Below are positions 23,838 to 34,830 of a stretch of 64,000 nucleotides of DNA, in pieces. Position numbers and translations under genes: made by a program. Within the stretch, counting starts at the first letter, position 1, and the number at the start of each line of letters is the position of its first letter. The stretch is from Rhododendron vialii. Its lineage: Eukaryota > Streptophyta > Magnoliopsida > Ericales > Ericaceae. The notes beneath the pieces were generated by a model, which ran no database searches, was not told where the DNA came from, and saw only the letters and a program-made list of their open reading frames with translations. The stretch lies in contig NC_080564.1 in assembly GCF_030253575.1 (NCBI RefSeq), forward strand, positions 7,360,501 to 7,424,500. The letters are read 5' to 3'.

Positions 23838-25209
23838 AGCGCTTACCATCTTACCAAAACCAGCAGGTAGTGGTAAAGGCGCAACTCTATTTCCTTATAC
23901 TAAAGCAGCTCCAAGCGTCACGATTCAACCCACGTGAGCAGGATGCTGGCCCGCGATCAACACGTAATTTGTTAAAATGATCTAGTTATGCAATACCATC
24001 GGATTGCAGGGGCAGTTCCTGGTAGTAACATGTTCAAGCCCTTCAGTACTGGTAACACAGTATTGAAGTCCTTAAGGTTCAGATTGTACTTAATTTGTGT
24101 GACTAGTCTAGGCTTCGAACTCTCTTTCTCTCTCTCTCTCTCTCACACACACACAGAAGGCTGCCAAGAACCTGTTTTCTAGTCCGTCCTTGGCGCAGAT
24201 TTGGTCGATTGACAAGAGAACCATGCACGCATGCGAGATCCCTTCTCAACGTACGTACTCAGAGACTTTTGTTTCGTCTAACTCCCAGTTGGAGGGTGTG
24301 CCTTGTGCATGTGCGTCTTCATTAGTGCTCATAAATGAGCCGAATGAATCCAACAGTTCACTCTGCCTCAAATTGACGAGCTTTACAGATTGTTCAAATT
24401 TAATTTGTTTATGAGCCCATCGAGCAATCTTAAACGAATTTTAATCAAATCGATCTCAAATAGCCTGAATTCTTTTTAACAACATAAGTCGAACGAGCTA
24501 GTCAAATACATGGTAATTTGTTCAAGTTTAAGTTCGAAACTTAACAAGCTCCAAAACCAATGTTCAAGCAATTTTTTTTTTTTTTTTAACGAGATAACAC
24601 GAGCTAGTTTTAGTATATATAGAGTGGTTATATAGAAGAGAGAAACTTATTCACGACAGAGCCGTAAACAAGTTTTTTTTTGCGGATTCGTGTAGTTGCA
24701 GTCGTCTGTTTTCGCAATCAATAGTTGAGATTGCTTTTCAATTTTGATCAAAATGGATTTTCAATCCAAATCATATATCCAAAACACTTTGGGCGGACGC
24801 TATTGGGCTTCGTAAACCCATTTTCACGGTATCCTCCGTAAAATAGATATTCTCAATATAGAATGCAGTTGTCTTTTGTTTTCATTTAAAAATGAAAACA
24901 CTCGTGGGAGTCGTCTAGTTGAATTTTGTAAAACGAAAAAAAAAGGATTTAATTTGTTCATTCTCCCATTAAATGAACTCTGATGGGTAGTCTTAATAGG
25001 TAGGTAGTTGAATCTCAATACACATAAAAGCTGCTTTACTTGAAGGGGACATGGGGAGGGTCTTGAATGCCCTGTTTATACTTTATAGTCTAGCAATTTG
25101 CATGGTAAAAGACACGACAAGTTTATTGCCTTTTTGAAGTTTACCTTTGTGTGCTTTTATTACTATAGCCTACGGTCCTCCCACTTTTTTATCTTTTGGT
25201 TCGACCGTT
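23838..25209. other. Intergenic, no gene seen
   Basis: Contains a CT/CA run near 24122-24155 and, at 24320-24550, sequence with cgagc and cataaatgagcc motifs that resembles a decayed copy of the element at 45774-46096. No gene is visible. Confidence 0.4.
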
Positions 25210-25408
25210 AGGGGTGCTCGGATCAATTTACGCGCATCTCAACTAATCCATTTGCCGGTCTGATAGTCAAAGACAAGTCATTTATACCGGGACTAGAAAA
25301 TTCACAAGAAATTATTTTTCTTATAGTCTGACCTCAATAATCGAACACTGATCAATTGTGTGGGGGAAACAAACTTACCAACCAACTGGACTAACCATTG
25401 GGGCTAGG
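25210..25408 (-). mobile_element. Au-like SINE
   Basis: Read on the minus strand, the head contains ggttagtccagttggttgg, which fits a polymerase III A box, and then gtgttcgattattgagg, a degenerate B box. The tail reads gttgagatgcgcgtaaattg followed by atccgagcacc, typical of Au-like plant SINEs. Aligns with 19966-20160 in the same orientation. A tail-only fragment lies near 44796-44880. Confidence 0.6.
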
Positions 25409-25430
25409 TCCTCCTCCTTCGGGATGCATG

Positions 25431-25731
25431 TGTTAAGGAAATAAAAGCCCACATTGCTTGGGAGTGAAATAGGTGATCACTTAACAACATTTGCGACATT
25501 TCTACTAATTGCCAATTGGTATTGAATTGGATATAAAGTTTCTGCATGGTATTAGAGCAGTGCCCGTTCCACCCACATTATAAACAAAAAAAAAAATCAA
25601 TCCACACCCTACGATGATAGACCAGTAAAAAAGAGGCTAAAAGGAGGCTCAAACGTGGCTACACGTAAGGGGGATATTAAGAAAATAGAGTCTTACATTA
25701 CTTGCGAATGGATATAATATAATTTGCTTTT
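25431..25731 (+). mobile_element. TRIM-like miniature LTR retrotransposon, 3' LTR partly deleted
   Basis: The 5' LTR (25431-25546, 116 bp) begins tgttaaggaaataaaagccc and ends tctgca. It is followed at once by tggtattagagc (25547-25558), a one-base variant of the primer-binding site for initiator tRNA-Met. The internal part is only about 115 bases and ends in a purine tract (taaggggga, 25666-25674). The 3' LTR starts tattaagaaaatagagtc, clearly matching the 5' start, but its middle is deleted and it stops near 25731. There is no coding capacity. LTR size and layout fit the TRIM class. Confidence 0.75.
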
Positions 25732-26159
25732 CAAAAAAAAAAATGTAATCAATAAATTCTTTGAGAGTGACGGAAATAGTCGATTCTTTGTCATCTCTCT
25801 TCTTTTGTAGTGATCCTCTCTTGCTCTTCAACCGTGAAGTACATTTAAGCTTACACTAGGCGAAATCAAGTACGTAAATCCTCGCATTCTTGTCAGATTA
25901 CTTCTTGGTTTTTTTCCTCTACTTCGTGGGTATCAAAAAATTATATTCTTCCTTAGCCATAAAAGTCTTTGACATACGTAGTACTAGAGGAAAAATTATT
26001 CAATGTCCATGAGGCACCGTCACGCGGTGTCCAGGGACATGAAGCTAGTCCAGTCGTAAGCATGCACTATGTACTTCCATACATTTGACCGGAGTTCAAA
26101 CCTTATTAACTACGATTAACACTACTGATTTTCATAGACGGAAGGGAAAAAGTTACATA
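25732..26159. other. Intergenic upstream of CYP85A
   Basis: No gene or clear repeat is seen. A short self-complementary string, gtccatgaggcaccgtcacg, then cggtgtccaggg, occurs near 26003-26036. Confidence 0.4.
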
Positions 26160-26161
26160 TA

Positions 26162-26376
26162 CTCCTTCCGTCCCATAATATTTTTCCGGTTCGCAAAACG
26201 GAGAGGTAAAAATAATACAATTTTTGTAAGAAAAGTTGGAAAAAAATTCAACAATTTACTAGATCTTGACGAGTTTTTTTAATTTATGAAAAAAATTTGA
26301 ATTTTTTCTTGAAAGAAATACATTATTTTATAGTCCTCGTTTTGCGGACCGGACAAATATTATGGGACGGAGGGAG
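26162..26376. mobile_element. Stowaway-type MITE in the CYP85A promoter region
   Basis: The ends ctccttccgtcccataat and attatgggacggagggag are inverted repeats with one change. TA flanks both sides (26160-26161 and 26377-26378). Length is 215 bp. Its right end is about 140 bases upstream of the TATA-like box of CYP85A. Confidence 0.88.
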
Positions 26377-26518
26377 TAGTTAGCAATTACTACAGTACTA
26401 GAAGCTACTCCCAAAGACAAGATGAAGGTTGATAAAAGCCTTTAGAGTAGCCCCTTATCGGGGCCCTTCCGATATCCATCATTGTGTGTGAGACGAGGGG
26501 ATTACATGTAACACTAAC

Positions 26519-26555
26519 ATATATACACACGCCTTTTTCTCTCTCTATACACGTG
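26519..26555 (+). promoter_or_regulatory. CYP85A core promoter with BZR-type motifs
   Basis: A TATA-like atatata is at 26519-26525. It overlaps the start of cacacg (26526-26531), whose complement cgtgtg is a brassinosteroid-response-element core. A perfect G-box cacgtg follows at 26550-26555. BZR1/BES1 factors bind both motif types, and CYP85A genes are known to be repressed by brassinosteroid feedback. The motifs are seen; the regulation is inferred. Confidence 0.45.
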
Positions 26556-26666
26556 GTACACCACATGCCTACTAATCTTCTGGTTAGTTTAAAACTAGAG
26601 CAAGCCAATACTACCATTTACAGCTCCCTTGGAGGTGGGTTGGGAGCATCTTTGGGAGCAACAAAA

Positions 26667-26926
26667 ATGGCTGTGTTTGTGGTGGGCCTTGGGGTGGTTC
26701 TGGGACTCTGTTTTTGCACAGCTTTGTTGAGATGGAATGAGGTGAGGTATAGAAAGAAAGGGTTGCCTCCTGGTACGATGGGTTGGCCTATTTTTGGGGA
26801 GACTTCTGAGTTCCTAAAACAAGGCCCAAACTTCATGAAAAAACAAAGAGCAAGGTAAGCCTTTTGTGGTGTTCTTTTCTTTGTTGTGGAAATGATCTTT
26901 TATTTTATTGGATGCTGTGGCCTTTT

Positions 26927-26972
<46 letters not shown>

Positions 26973-29803
26973 TAGTTTAATGGACTAGAAGGCTTTTGCT
27001 GTTTCAGTGATATCTATTGTTACTGTTCTTCTGTTCCAGCTGTATTATTCTTTGGAAGTGAAAATTATATAGCTAAGTTCCGCTAAGAGTTTTTTTGGAC
27101 TTTTTCTTGTTTTTTTTTTTTCATTCAAAAAAATTTCGGTTTGTTAGTTTTGCGCCTAACTATTGTGAATTATTAATTAGCCTCGTCAAGACGAATAGAA
27201 AAAGTAAAAAATTTGTTTGCTCACTCTTTCCCAATGGCAGGTACGGGAGCTTTTTCAAATCCCACATCCTGGGATGCCCCACGATTGTTTCCATGGATCC
27301 AGAACTAAACAGATACATCCTGATGAACGAATCAAAAGGCCTTGTTCCTGGGTACCCCCAGTCGATGTTAGACATCTTAGGAAAATGCAACATTGCAGCG
27401 GTCCATGGCCTCGCCCACAGGCACATGAGAGGGGCTCTACTTGCTCTCGTGAGCTCCAACGTGATCCGGGATCGTCTGTTGCCGAAGATCGACGGTTTCA
27501 TGAGATCCCATCTGAGCAATTGGGAGGACAAAGTCATTGACGTTCAAGAGAAAACCAAAGAGGTTTGTTTGGGATACTACAATCCAATCAAAACAACACA
27601 ATGCTCGGTTTGGTTTGTGTTTCGAGTTTTCAACGTAGTCCCTCCCTCAGTTTTCATTAGGAGCTCAAGCAAAAAAACTGCACAACGCATGACTCACATG
27701 ACCAATCTTCCTGACTCCTTGGAAGCCGCGTACGTAGTATATGCCGCGGCTTTTATTTTTAGGACGAAATAACTAGAAATGTTGGTTCTAAGAAGTATCG
27801 ATTTTGTTACTTTTGAATTTGAAATGCTAAATGAAATGACAAGGGTGCTACATTGGACTAATAATGGAACAGCAATTTGAAATTGATGAAATTAGAACTG
27901 TGGAGACCGACTTAGAATAGGACTCGATCGATAAGAAGCAAGAACTCATTTGCTCTTGGTCTTTACTCCTTTCCTAAGTTTCATGTAAGTATTCCACTTA
28001 TTCTTCTTTTTTGTTCTCTTTGTTTTGATCTAGATGGCACTTCTCTCATCGCTCAACCAAATCGCGGGTCTGGAATCCATCGCGATGTCTCAAGAATTCA
28101 TGCTTGAATTCTTCAAGCTGGTGTTGGGAACCCTCTCGCTGCCTATCAACCTTCCCGGAACAAATTACCACTGCGGATTCCAAGTAAATTGCCCATTTCC
28201 ATATGTTGCTATTCACAAAAGCATGCTCCTCCAAGTTATATATATGTCTAACCGGTACAACACAGGCAAGAAAGAACATCGTAAAGATGCTGACACGACT
28301 CGTGGATGAAAGGAGGGCTTCGGGTGAAATTCAACATGACATGCTTGGTGTGCTGATGAACGGTGAGGAAAATAGATGGAAACTAAGCGATGAAGAGATA
28401 ATTGATCAAATGATCACAATTTTGTACTCTGGATATGAAACCGTTTCGACTACTTCCATGATGGCGGTTAAGTATTTACAAGATCACCCGAACGTTCTAC
28501 GAGAACTCAGAGTGAGTGCCAATATGTTTTGCAACCCTTACGGTACAAATTTGGTGTGTCAGTGTGTTGTAGTGAAGGTGAATGTGATTTGGCTTTAACT
28601 ATCTTTCAGAAAGAACATTTGGCAATAAGACAGGGGAAAAGGCCGGAGGATCCAATCGATTGGGAGGATTTTAAGGCGATGCGATTCACAAGAGCTGTAA
28701 GTATTTTGAGACTAGCAAAGTGTAGAGTTCCAATCTGAAATGTTCATCAAAATTAGGTTGTGATGGTGATTATGGTGCAGGTGATCTTTGAAACATCAAG
28801 ATTAGCCACAATTGTTAATGGGGTTTTGAGGAAAACAACTCAAGACATGGAACTGAATGGTTAGTCACTATCAAGGTTCATTATAGTTTCTTAGACTTCT
28901 CTCACAATATTACTCATCTACGCGTACAAATTCGGCCACCATAATCTAGAGACTACTCCACTTACTGCTAACCGATTTCAGGTTGGGCGGTTACATAAAC
29001 CTATCAGTATTACTTTTATAAAAAATGTGTTATAATCAAGAGACTTGTACATTGACAGTAAAGCGTAGTTGAACGCATTGATGATCACTATAGTGCTCTG
29101 TGTTTTTTTTTTACAGGATTTTTGATTCCAAAGGGATGGAGAATATATGTATATACAAGAGAGATCAATTACAACCCATGTCTGTATCCCGAGCCATTTA
29201 CCTTCAACCCATGGAGATGGATGGTAAGAAATCACCAATTCTTGTGCAATTTTTACACACTGATTATAGGTATAGGAAAGTGAGTAATTTATTAGCCATG
29301 CCTGCTGAAAGCAGGACAAAAGTTCAGAATCTCAGAACTACTTTTTCTTATTTGGAGGAGGCAGCAGGCACTGTCCTGGAAAGGAACTGGGAATTGCAGA
29401 GATTTCTACATTCCTTCATTATTTTGTGACCAGATACAGGTAAGGTAACCGCTGATTCAAAGTTGAAAAGACCCGTGCGTGCTTTGTGAAGCGCAGATCT
29501 GGACACAAATTTATCTGTAGCCGTCTTATACACGTAGGCCTCAAGAAACAAAGAGAGGCTGACGTGGATCGGACGGCTCCAGAAACATTTGCGCCCAACG
29601 CAGACTTTCAGAACAGAACACGACGTACGTAAATTTCTGTATGTTTTTCCTGAATGGGATTTGATTTGAAATGCAGATGGGAAGAAGTAGGGGGAGAAAA
29701 GCTAATGAAGTTTCCGAGAGTTGAAGCACCAAATGGGCTGCACATTAGAGTCTCAAGTTACTCAACTGATAATCACCTTTCTTGTGTACAGAAAAAAGTA
29801 TAG
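26667..29803 (+). CDS. CYP85A: CYP85A brassinosteroid C-6 oxidase, nine exons
   Basis: CYP85A enzymes are ER-bound P450s that oxidise 6-deoxocastasterone to castasterone; some members also make brassinolide. Exons: 26667-26854, 27241-27562, 28034-28183, 28266-28511, 28610-28696, 28781-28859, 29117-29223, 29315-29439, 29677-29803. The chain gives 476 residues. Visible landmarks: N-terminal membrane anchor (about 1-22), LPPGTMGWPIFGET proline-rich hinge, YGSFFKSHILGCPT, I-helix SGYETVST (275-282), ExxR as ETSR (335-338), FNPWRWM (387-393) and heme loop FGGGSRHCPG with ligand Cys413. The eighth exon is easily missed because a shifted open frame overlaps it. The C-terminus runs about a dozen residues past the usual end. 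A second in-frame ATG at 26565 could add 34 residues, but the ATG at 26667 has the better context (aaaatggc) and matches family N-termini. Intron 1 holds a CT microsatellite and a repeat fragment. Confidence 0.96.
26929..26968. repeat. (CT)n microsatellite in CYP85A intron 1
   Basis: About 40 bases of TC/CT dinucleotide repeat. Confidence 0.95.
27110..27215. mobile_element. One arm of the AT-rich palindromic element, CYP85A intron 1
   Basis: gttagttttgcgcctaacta, gtgaattattaattagcctc and gtcaagacgaatagaaaaag match the left arm of 16950-17300. The second arm is absent. It ends 25 bases before exon 2. Confidence 0.5.
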
Positions 29804-30257
29804 TACTATGCTCTTATGTGTGAAATTTGACATTTTCGATTTTGTCCGACTCTTTTTGTAGCCCAAAGCTAGACCTCAAGTGTTTAGATTCAATTAAGAT
29901 GAATGATGTCGCGGATAGGAGGGACGAAACTAGGCTTCAAATGGAGGGCGCAGCTAAATAACGAATAGAATATATAAAATTTTGCTGTAGCTTATTAGAG
30001 CATCGACATCAGACTCTCTAAACCCTTCCTTCTAGTCACACTGGCGAGTGAAGTCCCAGAAATCATGCTGCATCGACCTCGCTTGTGGCTCGTTATTTTT
30101 TGTAAATGCAACAGCGACTCGGTATTTACTCATCATAGATACCAAGTCACTCTTCATAAGTACCTCACATCCCTCTGTTGTGCTTTTCCCAGGATCCTCG
30201 AATCAAACACGACGAGAAATTCTGAGAGAAAAGTTTCCTTTCTAATTCTGTTGCTCC
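29804..30257. other. 3' flank of CYP85A
   Basis: Likely 3' UTR then unclassified DNA up to the solo LTR. No gene is seen. Confidence 0.4.
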
Positions 30258-30262
30258 TAATC

Positions 30263-32282
30263 TGTGGGCACGCCACTCCGGAAATTTCGCCTTTGGGGAA
30301 ATCGGGTGCGGCCCCCTTTTTGTGTTTGGAAAAGCGCGGCGAAACGTTTCGATTCAGAGTCGCCACTCGGGTTTTAGCGGTGAAAAACACCCAAGGAACC
30401 GAACTCGAAAACGTTTGCCACGTTTGTTTGGTTTTGAAAAGGCTTGTAGACTGGACCGTCGTCACCTTCGATATCTGAGGTTCGGGAGCCAGGTTACAAG
30501 AGGGGAAGGGTTTTATGGCACCCCTCTCGCCCAATCCGGAGATCGGTCTCTACTCGGGCATTTTGTAAAAGCGCTTGCATTTTTCTCTCATTTGATCATT
30601 TTTAGCCAGTTAGGGCGGGGGAAACAGATAATAGGGATTAAAGCATTATAACAAGTTGTGATTTATGTGGCAAAATGTTTATGAATGACTTGATTGCAAT
30701 GCTAAATATAGATTGAGAACAAGCACTGAGCAAACTAGGCAAATTGCAGTACGCTGCCCCACAGGGGCGTGAGCAGATTCTACCAGCATGCACTGGCCGA
30801 GCCACTGCATATTGATTTGACTTGCGCACGCCACAGGGAGACTGGCGTACTCCACTCATCTAGTTTCACAGTCCTTGTTTGCAACCCTCTGGGCTCTGGA
30901 AGAGGACCAGTGCACATCCAGAACAAACCATGCAGTTTAAATAAACAGGATATATATATTTACAGACAGATGAGATGGCTTGAAGCCATGAAAATAGACA
31001 AGAAACCCCCTAAACAAAGTGGGGACAGAAAAGAGGCCAAGACTGAACTAAGATGCAAGGGCCAGCCACTGGATCCTAGCTTTAACTGCCATACGCCAGT
31101 CATGGACTGCCGTACGCACGTTGGACCCTAATCCAGTGCTTGGCTTTTACATCATCTGGGCTCTGGAACATGACCAGAAGGATCACGGAGGCCTTCCAAA
31201 CAGATAAAGAATAAGCAATAACCTTTGTATCTAAACAGTTCTAAACACACAGAAAGCAATAAACTGGTTATTTTGCATGCAAGGGTGATTGACAGAAAGA
31301 TAGACCAAAAGGAATGACGATTCATGATCCCCACGCCAGTGGTGCTCGTGCTGCCATAACTGGCGTACGGCATAAGGTTACTGGCGTGCGCCATGTTCCA
31401 TCTGATACGATTGTCGTGTTTTACCAGTTGGAGACCAGGACTAGCATTACTTACTAGCCTGGGACTCACTGGCTCCCCTCAGGGGCTAAAAACAGAAAGG
31501 GACACAAAGGTGGTATACCTTTTTGCTTGAGGATTGAAGGTGATATTGAACTTTAAAGCTTGAAGATGGAAGCTTAGATGGTGACTGGATATCAGCAGGG
31601 TGTGTGGAAGTGGACTGTTCTCTTTTCCCTTTCAATGGAAGAAAAAGAAATGGAGAGCAAGAAAAGGAGGAAGGAAAGAGGTTCTTCTTCTAAATGAGGC
31701 CAACCCCTTGCAAATGAATGCAAGGGGGGTATTTATAGGGGAGAGAGAGACTGAGATCAGTCTGGTCTAAGGCCTTGTTTGGCTGGTTAAGGCAAGGTTG
31801 GAGCCTCCCATGCATTAAATGCATGGGACTTGCCTTGATGGGGGGTGTAGGAGAGAGAGGGAACGTCTCTGCCGAAAGTAATCATCAGGGACGCTGTAGC
31901 CGACGTCAGGGTGGCACAAAAGTCCCGCCCAAGTTGCTGAATAAAGTTGATTTGACTGGGTTTGACTGGCGTGCGCCATTATTAACTGGCGTGCGCCATT
32001 ATTAACTGGCGTGCGCCAGTAAAAGATGGGCCACTGGTCGATGACTGACACGTGGCAGATGTCTGGCGTACGCCTTCAGGACACTGGCGTATGCCAATTG
32101 GGTTTTGCTGGGGCTGTTTGGCTCTGGTTTGAAGGGTTTGAAAGGGGTTTCGAGAGAGGTTCGGGACGCTCAAAGCTCAACCACACCTTTGTCTTTAAAC
32201 TGTTTTCGACTAAGATCATCATTTGGGAAATAAAAGATCGACAAATAATGCTATCTGGACAGTCCAGAATGGGGTGTCTACA
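30263..32282 (+). mobile_element. Large solo LTR (2.0 kb) with 5-bp TSD
   Basis: The segment starts tgtgggcac and ends gtgtctaca; these are imperfect inverted ends (7 of 9) with TG...CA. The 5 bases taatc precede it (30258-30262) and follow it (32283-32287). An LTR-type promoter string, gggtatttatagggg, lies near 31727-31741. No gag or pol and no partner LTR is present. The left 350 bases contain gagtcgccactcgggtttt and cacccctctcgcccaatccg, strings I associate with plant LTR elements. The interior carries many copies of a palindromic ACTGGCGTRYGCCA motif. The superfamily (probably Gypsy by size) is inferred. Confidence 0.8.
31965..32018. repeat. 20-bp tandem repeat actggcgtgcgccattatta
   Basis: Copies start at 31965, 31985 and 32005. 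The first two units are identical; the third diverges after gcgcca. The core tggcgtgcgcca is nearly self-complementary. Single copies of the same motif are scattered elsewhere in the LTR. Confidence 0.95.
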
Positions 32283-32287
32283 TAATC

Positions 32288-32690
32288 TTACCGCACATTC
32301 ACCTCAACATCTTCATTTCAGCTGCACCCATCTTAATTAGTTACCTTGTTGCTTCAGAATGAACTAAAATGCATTCGACTCCTGCGGAGGCCAAATATTT
32401 CAAATCTTAGGGCCATTAGAGAGTTTACCTAGTCATTAGCTTCAAGGTCTCGGAATTCGTTGCAGTGCGAGCACCCGGACATCCGGTTACCAAAAGAAGG
32501 AAAAAAAGTGAACTAAAAATGCAACTAGGAAGATGATGATAGAAGAAAATCCAAAACCCGTTGATCTAATTCACACCCCCAGTCGAGAAAAGATTAAAGT
32601 TGGAACCCAGAGCTAATCCAGGTTAAACGATGACGTTCCCCCTACGCAGAGAGCGTCTAGCTGACTAGCGGAGAGAACAAGGGTTGGGGA
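32288..32690. other. Intergenic, no gene seen
   Basis: Between the solo LTR and the tRNA gene. Nothing is recognised. Confidence 0.4.
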
Positions 32691-32691
32691 T

Positions 32692-32697
32692 AAAAAA
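32692..32697 (-). terminator. Polymerase III terminator of tRNA-Asp
   Basis: A run of six T residues on the minus strand, beginning eight bases past the tRNA 3' end. Confidence 0.85.
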
Positions 32698-32704
32698 GTT
32701 TAAT

Positions 32705-32776
32705 CGCCGTTGCCGGGGATCGAACCCGGGTCACCCGCGTGACAGGCGGGAATACTTACCACTATACTACAACGAC
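32705..32776 (-). tRNA. tRNA-Asp (GUC)
   Basis: The minus strand folds into a standard 72-nt tRNA without intron. The acceptor stem gtcgttg pairs with caacggc (one G-U), with discriminator G. The anticodon stem cccgc/gcggg encloses ctgtcac, giving anticodon GTC. The T arm is ccgggttcgatccccgg, and its ggttcgatccc is the B box. Position 26 is U. It is followed by a T6 terminator. CCA is not encoded, as expected in eukaryotes. Confidence 0.97.
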
Positions 32777-33718
32777 CCGGTTTGTTGTTGTTTACTGCAG
32801 ATAATAATATATACTATATACTTATATACAGTCAGGATCAGGCCAAAGCCTCTTAAGGTCAGGAAAATGATAACAAAAAACGAAAAAAATAATTAATCTA
32901 AGTATTCTTGTACGAGTACTTCTAATTTTCATTTTCATATATGCGATAACAATTTTTCTAATTTTTTGTATAAAAAAAAAAAAAAACTAACAGCTCTTTT
33001 TATGGTGTAGTAGAAACAAAAGCAAGAATCCGTTCTTAAATTTGTGTTATACTAGTTTTGTCTTCTGTTAAATTCACGTCATATATTTAAAATTAATTAT
33101 TCATCTCACCGAGAGGAGCATAAAAAATAAAAAAAATATAATCAAGTGCAAAATAAAATAAAATAAAATTCACTAAAAACACTAAAAATGCCAAACCGCT
33201 GGTACTGTCGTCTTATATGAAGGTTTTCAACTTCAATCCACTTTTTATACTTTCTAATTCCTCTTGTGATTAATCCCGCAAATTACGATGAAAAGTAAAA
33301 ATTCCGGAAAAACACATACAAATCAAAAATTTAAGGAGAACGGGGTTTAAGACTAGTGTATGAATATACAATTAAATAATCCTCCTACTTAAGTTAACAC
33401 TTCAAACATATAAAGGAATAAAAATCTCCATATCAAAATTCAGGGTGGCACATCAGTTGAAAAGAGTTAGACAACAAAACAGATAAATAACATTGTGACA
33501 ATAGCAGCTCAAAGAATAAAAGCTAATTTTAAAAGAAAATGAAAAACAAAAATAAACATGATTCTAACTTGCAAATCCCCAATTTTACGATGGCATTTTT
33601 GCGTGATGATTATCTCACTGCAAAAAAATGCAGAATAAAATCAGATAAGACAAGCAAAAACATGTTAGCGCCACCTTCAGCAGGAAGACGCATGAACATT
33701 TCAAAGGAGGCATATTTT
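32777..33718. other. Intergenic between tRNA-Asp and TRM1
   Basis: AT-rich. 33060-33310 contains ttcatctcaccgagaggagc and ttctaattcctcttgtgatt arms of the AT-rich palindromic family also seen at 16950-17300. The last part is presumably TRM1 3' UTR. Confidence 0.5.
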
Positions 33719-34798
33719 TCATGAAAGCGAATTCGGATCTTCTGTCTTCTTACGCTTGGCTTGCGGCTCGTTGCCCTCTTCTTCTTGTTCTTTTTCTTCT
33801 TCTGCTTTGTGGTTATTCATCCCATTTAGCGCCTGAGGACCCAATAGAGAAACATGCTTGCTGGTGATCTGACGGCCCGCCCTAAGTTTTGGGCCCCAAT
33901 GCCTTTCTGGATTCGGAAGAAATCGCGCCACCTTCTTCGCTTGTGCTTTGCTGAGGGATGCAACAGCTCTAGCAAAATTAGCCTGTGGAAAAAGAAAGAA
34001 GACAGCAGAGAATTAGAACTTCTCGGTATTTTAAAACTTCCTGAACTTCTAGCAAAAATTGCTTTACAGATCACTTCTCAGACTTGACTTCCTGGATGAT
34101 TAGGCGGGGAAAGAATCCATGTTTGAAAAATCATCAAAAATAGTTTCCATATTCGTTGGAAACATTTCCAAGCACAAGTGAATAAGATATGGAAACGACG
34201 AGAATCTTTAATATCAGAAATAGTTCCTAACAAGTACCATTCTCCATTACAGATTCTGAAAACTACAATCGGCCTCTCTTAGGTAGCACTTTCTACCATT
34301 TATTTTCTCTTCATTTTGAGAAAACATGTTTTGACGCCCGGCTTTTGAAACTTGCTTTCAGGGATTTTTGAATCCATTTCATAGGAAAAATGGTAGGAAC
34401 CCATTTCCGAAGAAATATCGAACAGTTTCCTATTTGCAATACAACTAAAAAATGAATAAGAAATGGAGATGATGAGAATTTTACTATCAGAAATAGTTAC
34501 TAACAAGCATTCTGTTTTACAAATTCTGAAAACTGCAACCCAACAGGGTTACATTTTCCTTGATGTGCCTGCATGTGTGATTTTGCGAGTGTTGTACATT
34601 CAATCTCAGATGACTCCAAAAGATCTACCACATTGTAATGTAAAACTAAAAGTAAGAAAAATAAAAAAACAAGCAGGAGAGAAGGAGAGAAGGGGGGGAA
34701 ACTGAACTCACTTGAAGAACTGGTTCCTTGGCAAGTATAACACTTCCTGCCAGGTCTGGCGGTTGAGCTTTCACGGGATGATTTTTGACCTGCATGCA

Positions 34799-34830
<32 letters not shown>

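Noticed and set aside
30263-32282. ACTGGCGTRYGCCA repeats as a CRISPR array
   Set aside because: Spacers are irregular, the context is plant nuclear DNA and the repeats lie within a TSD-bounded LTR.
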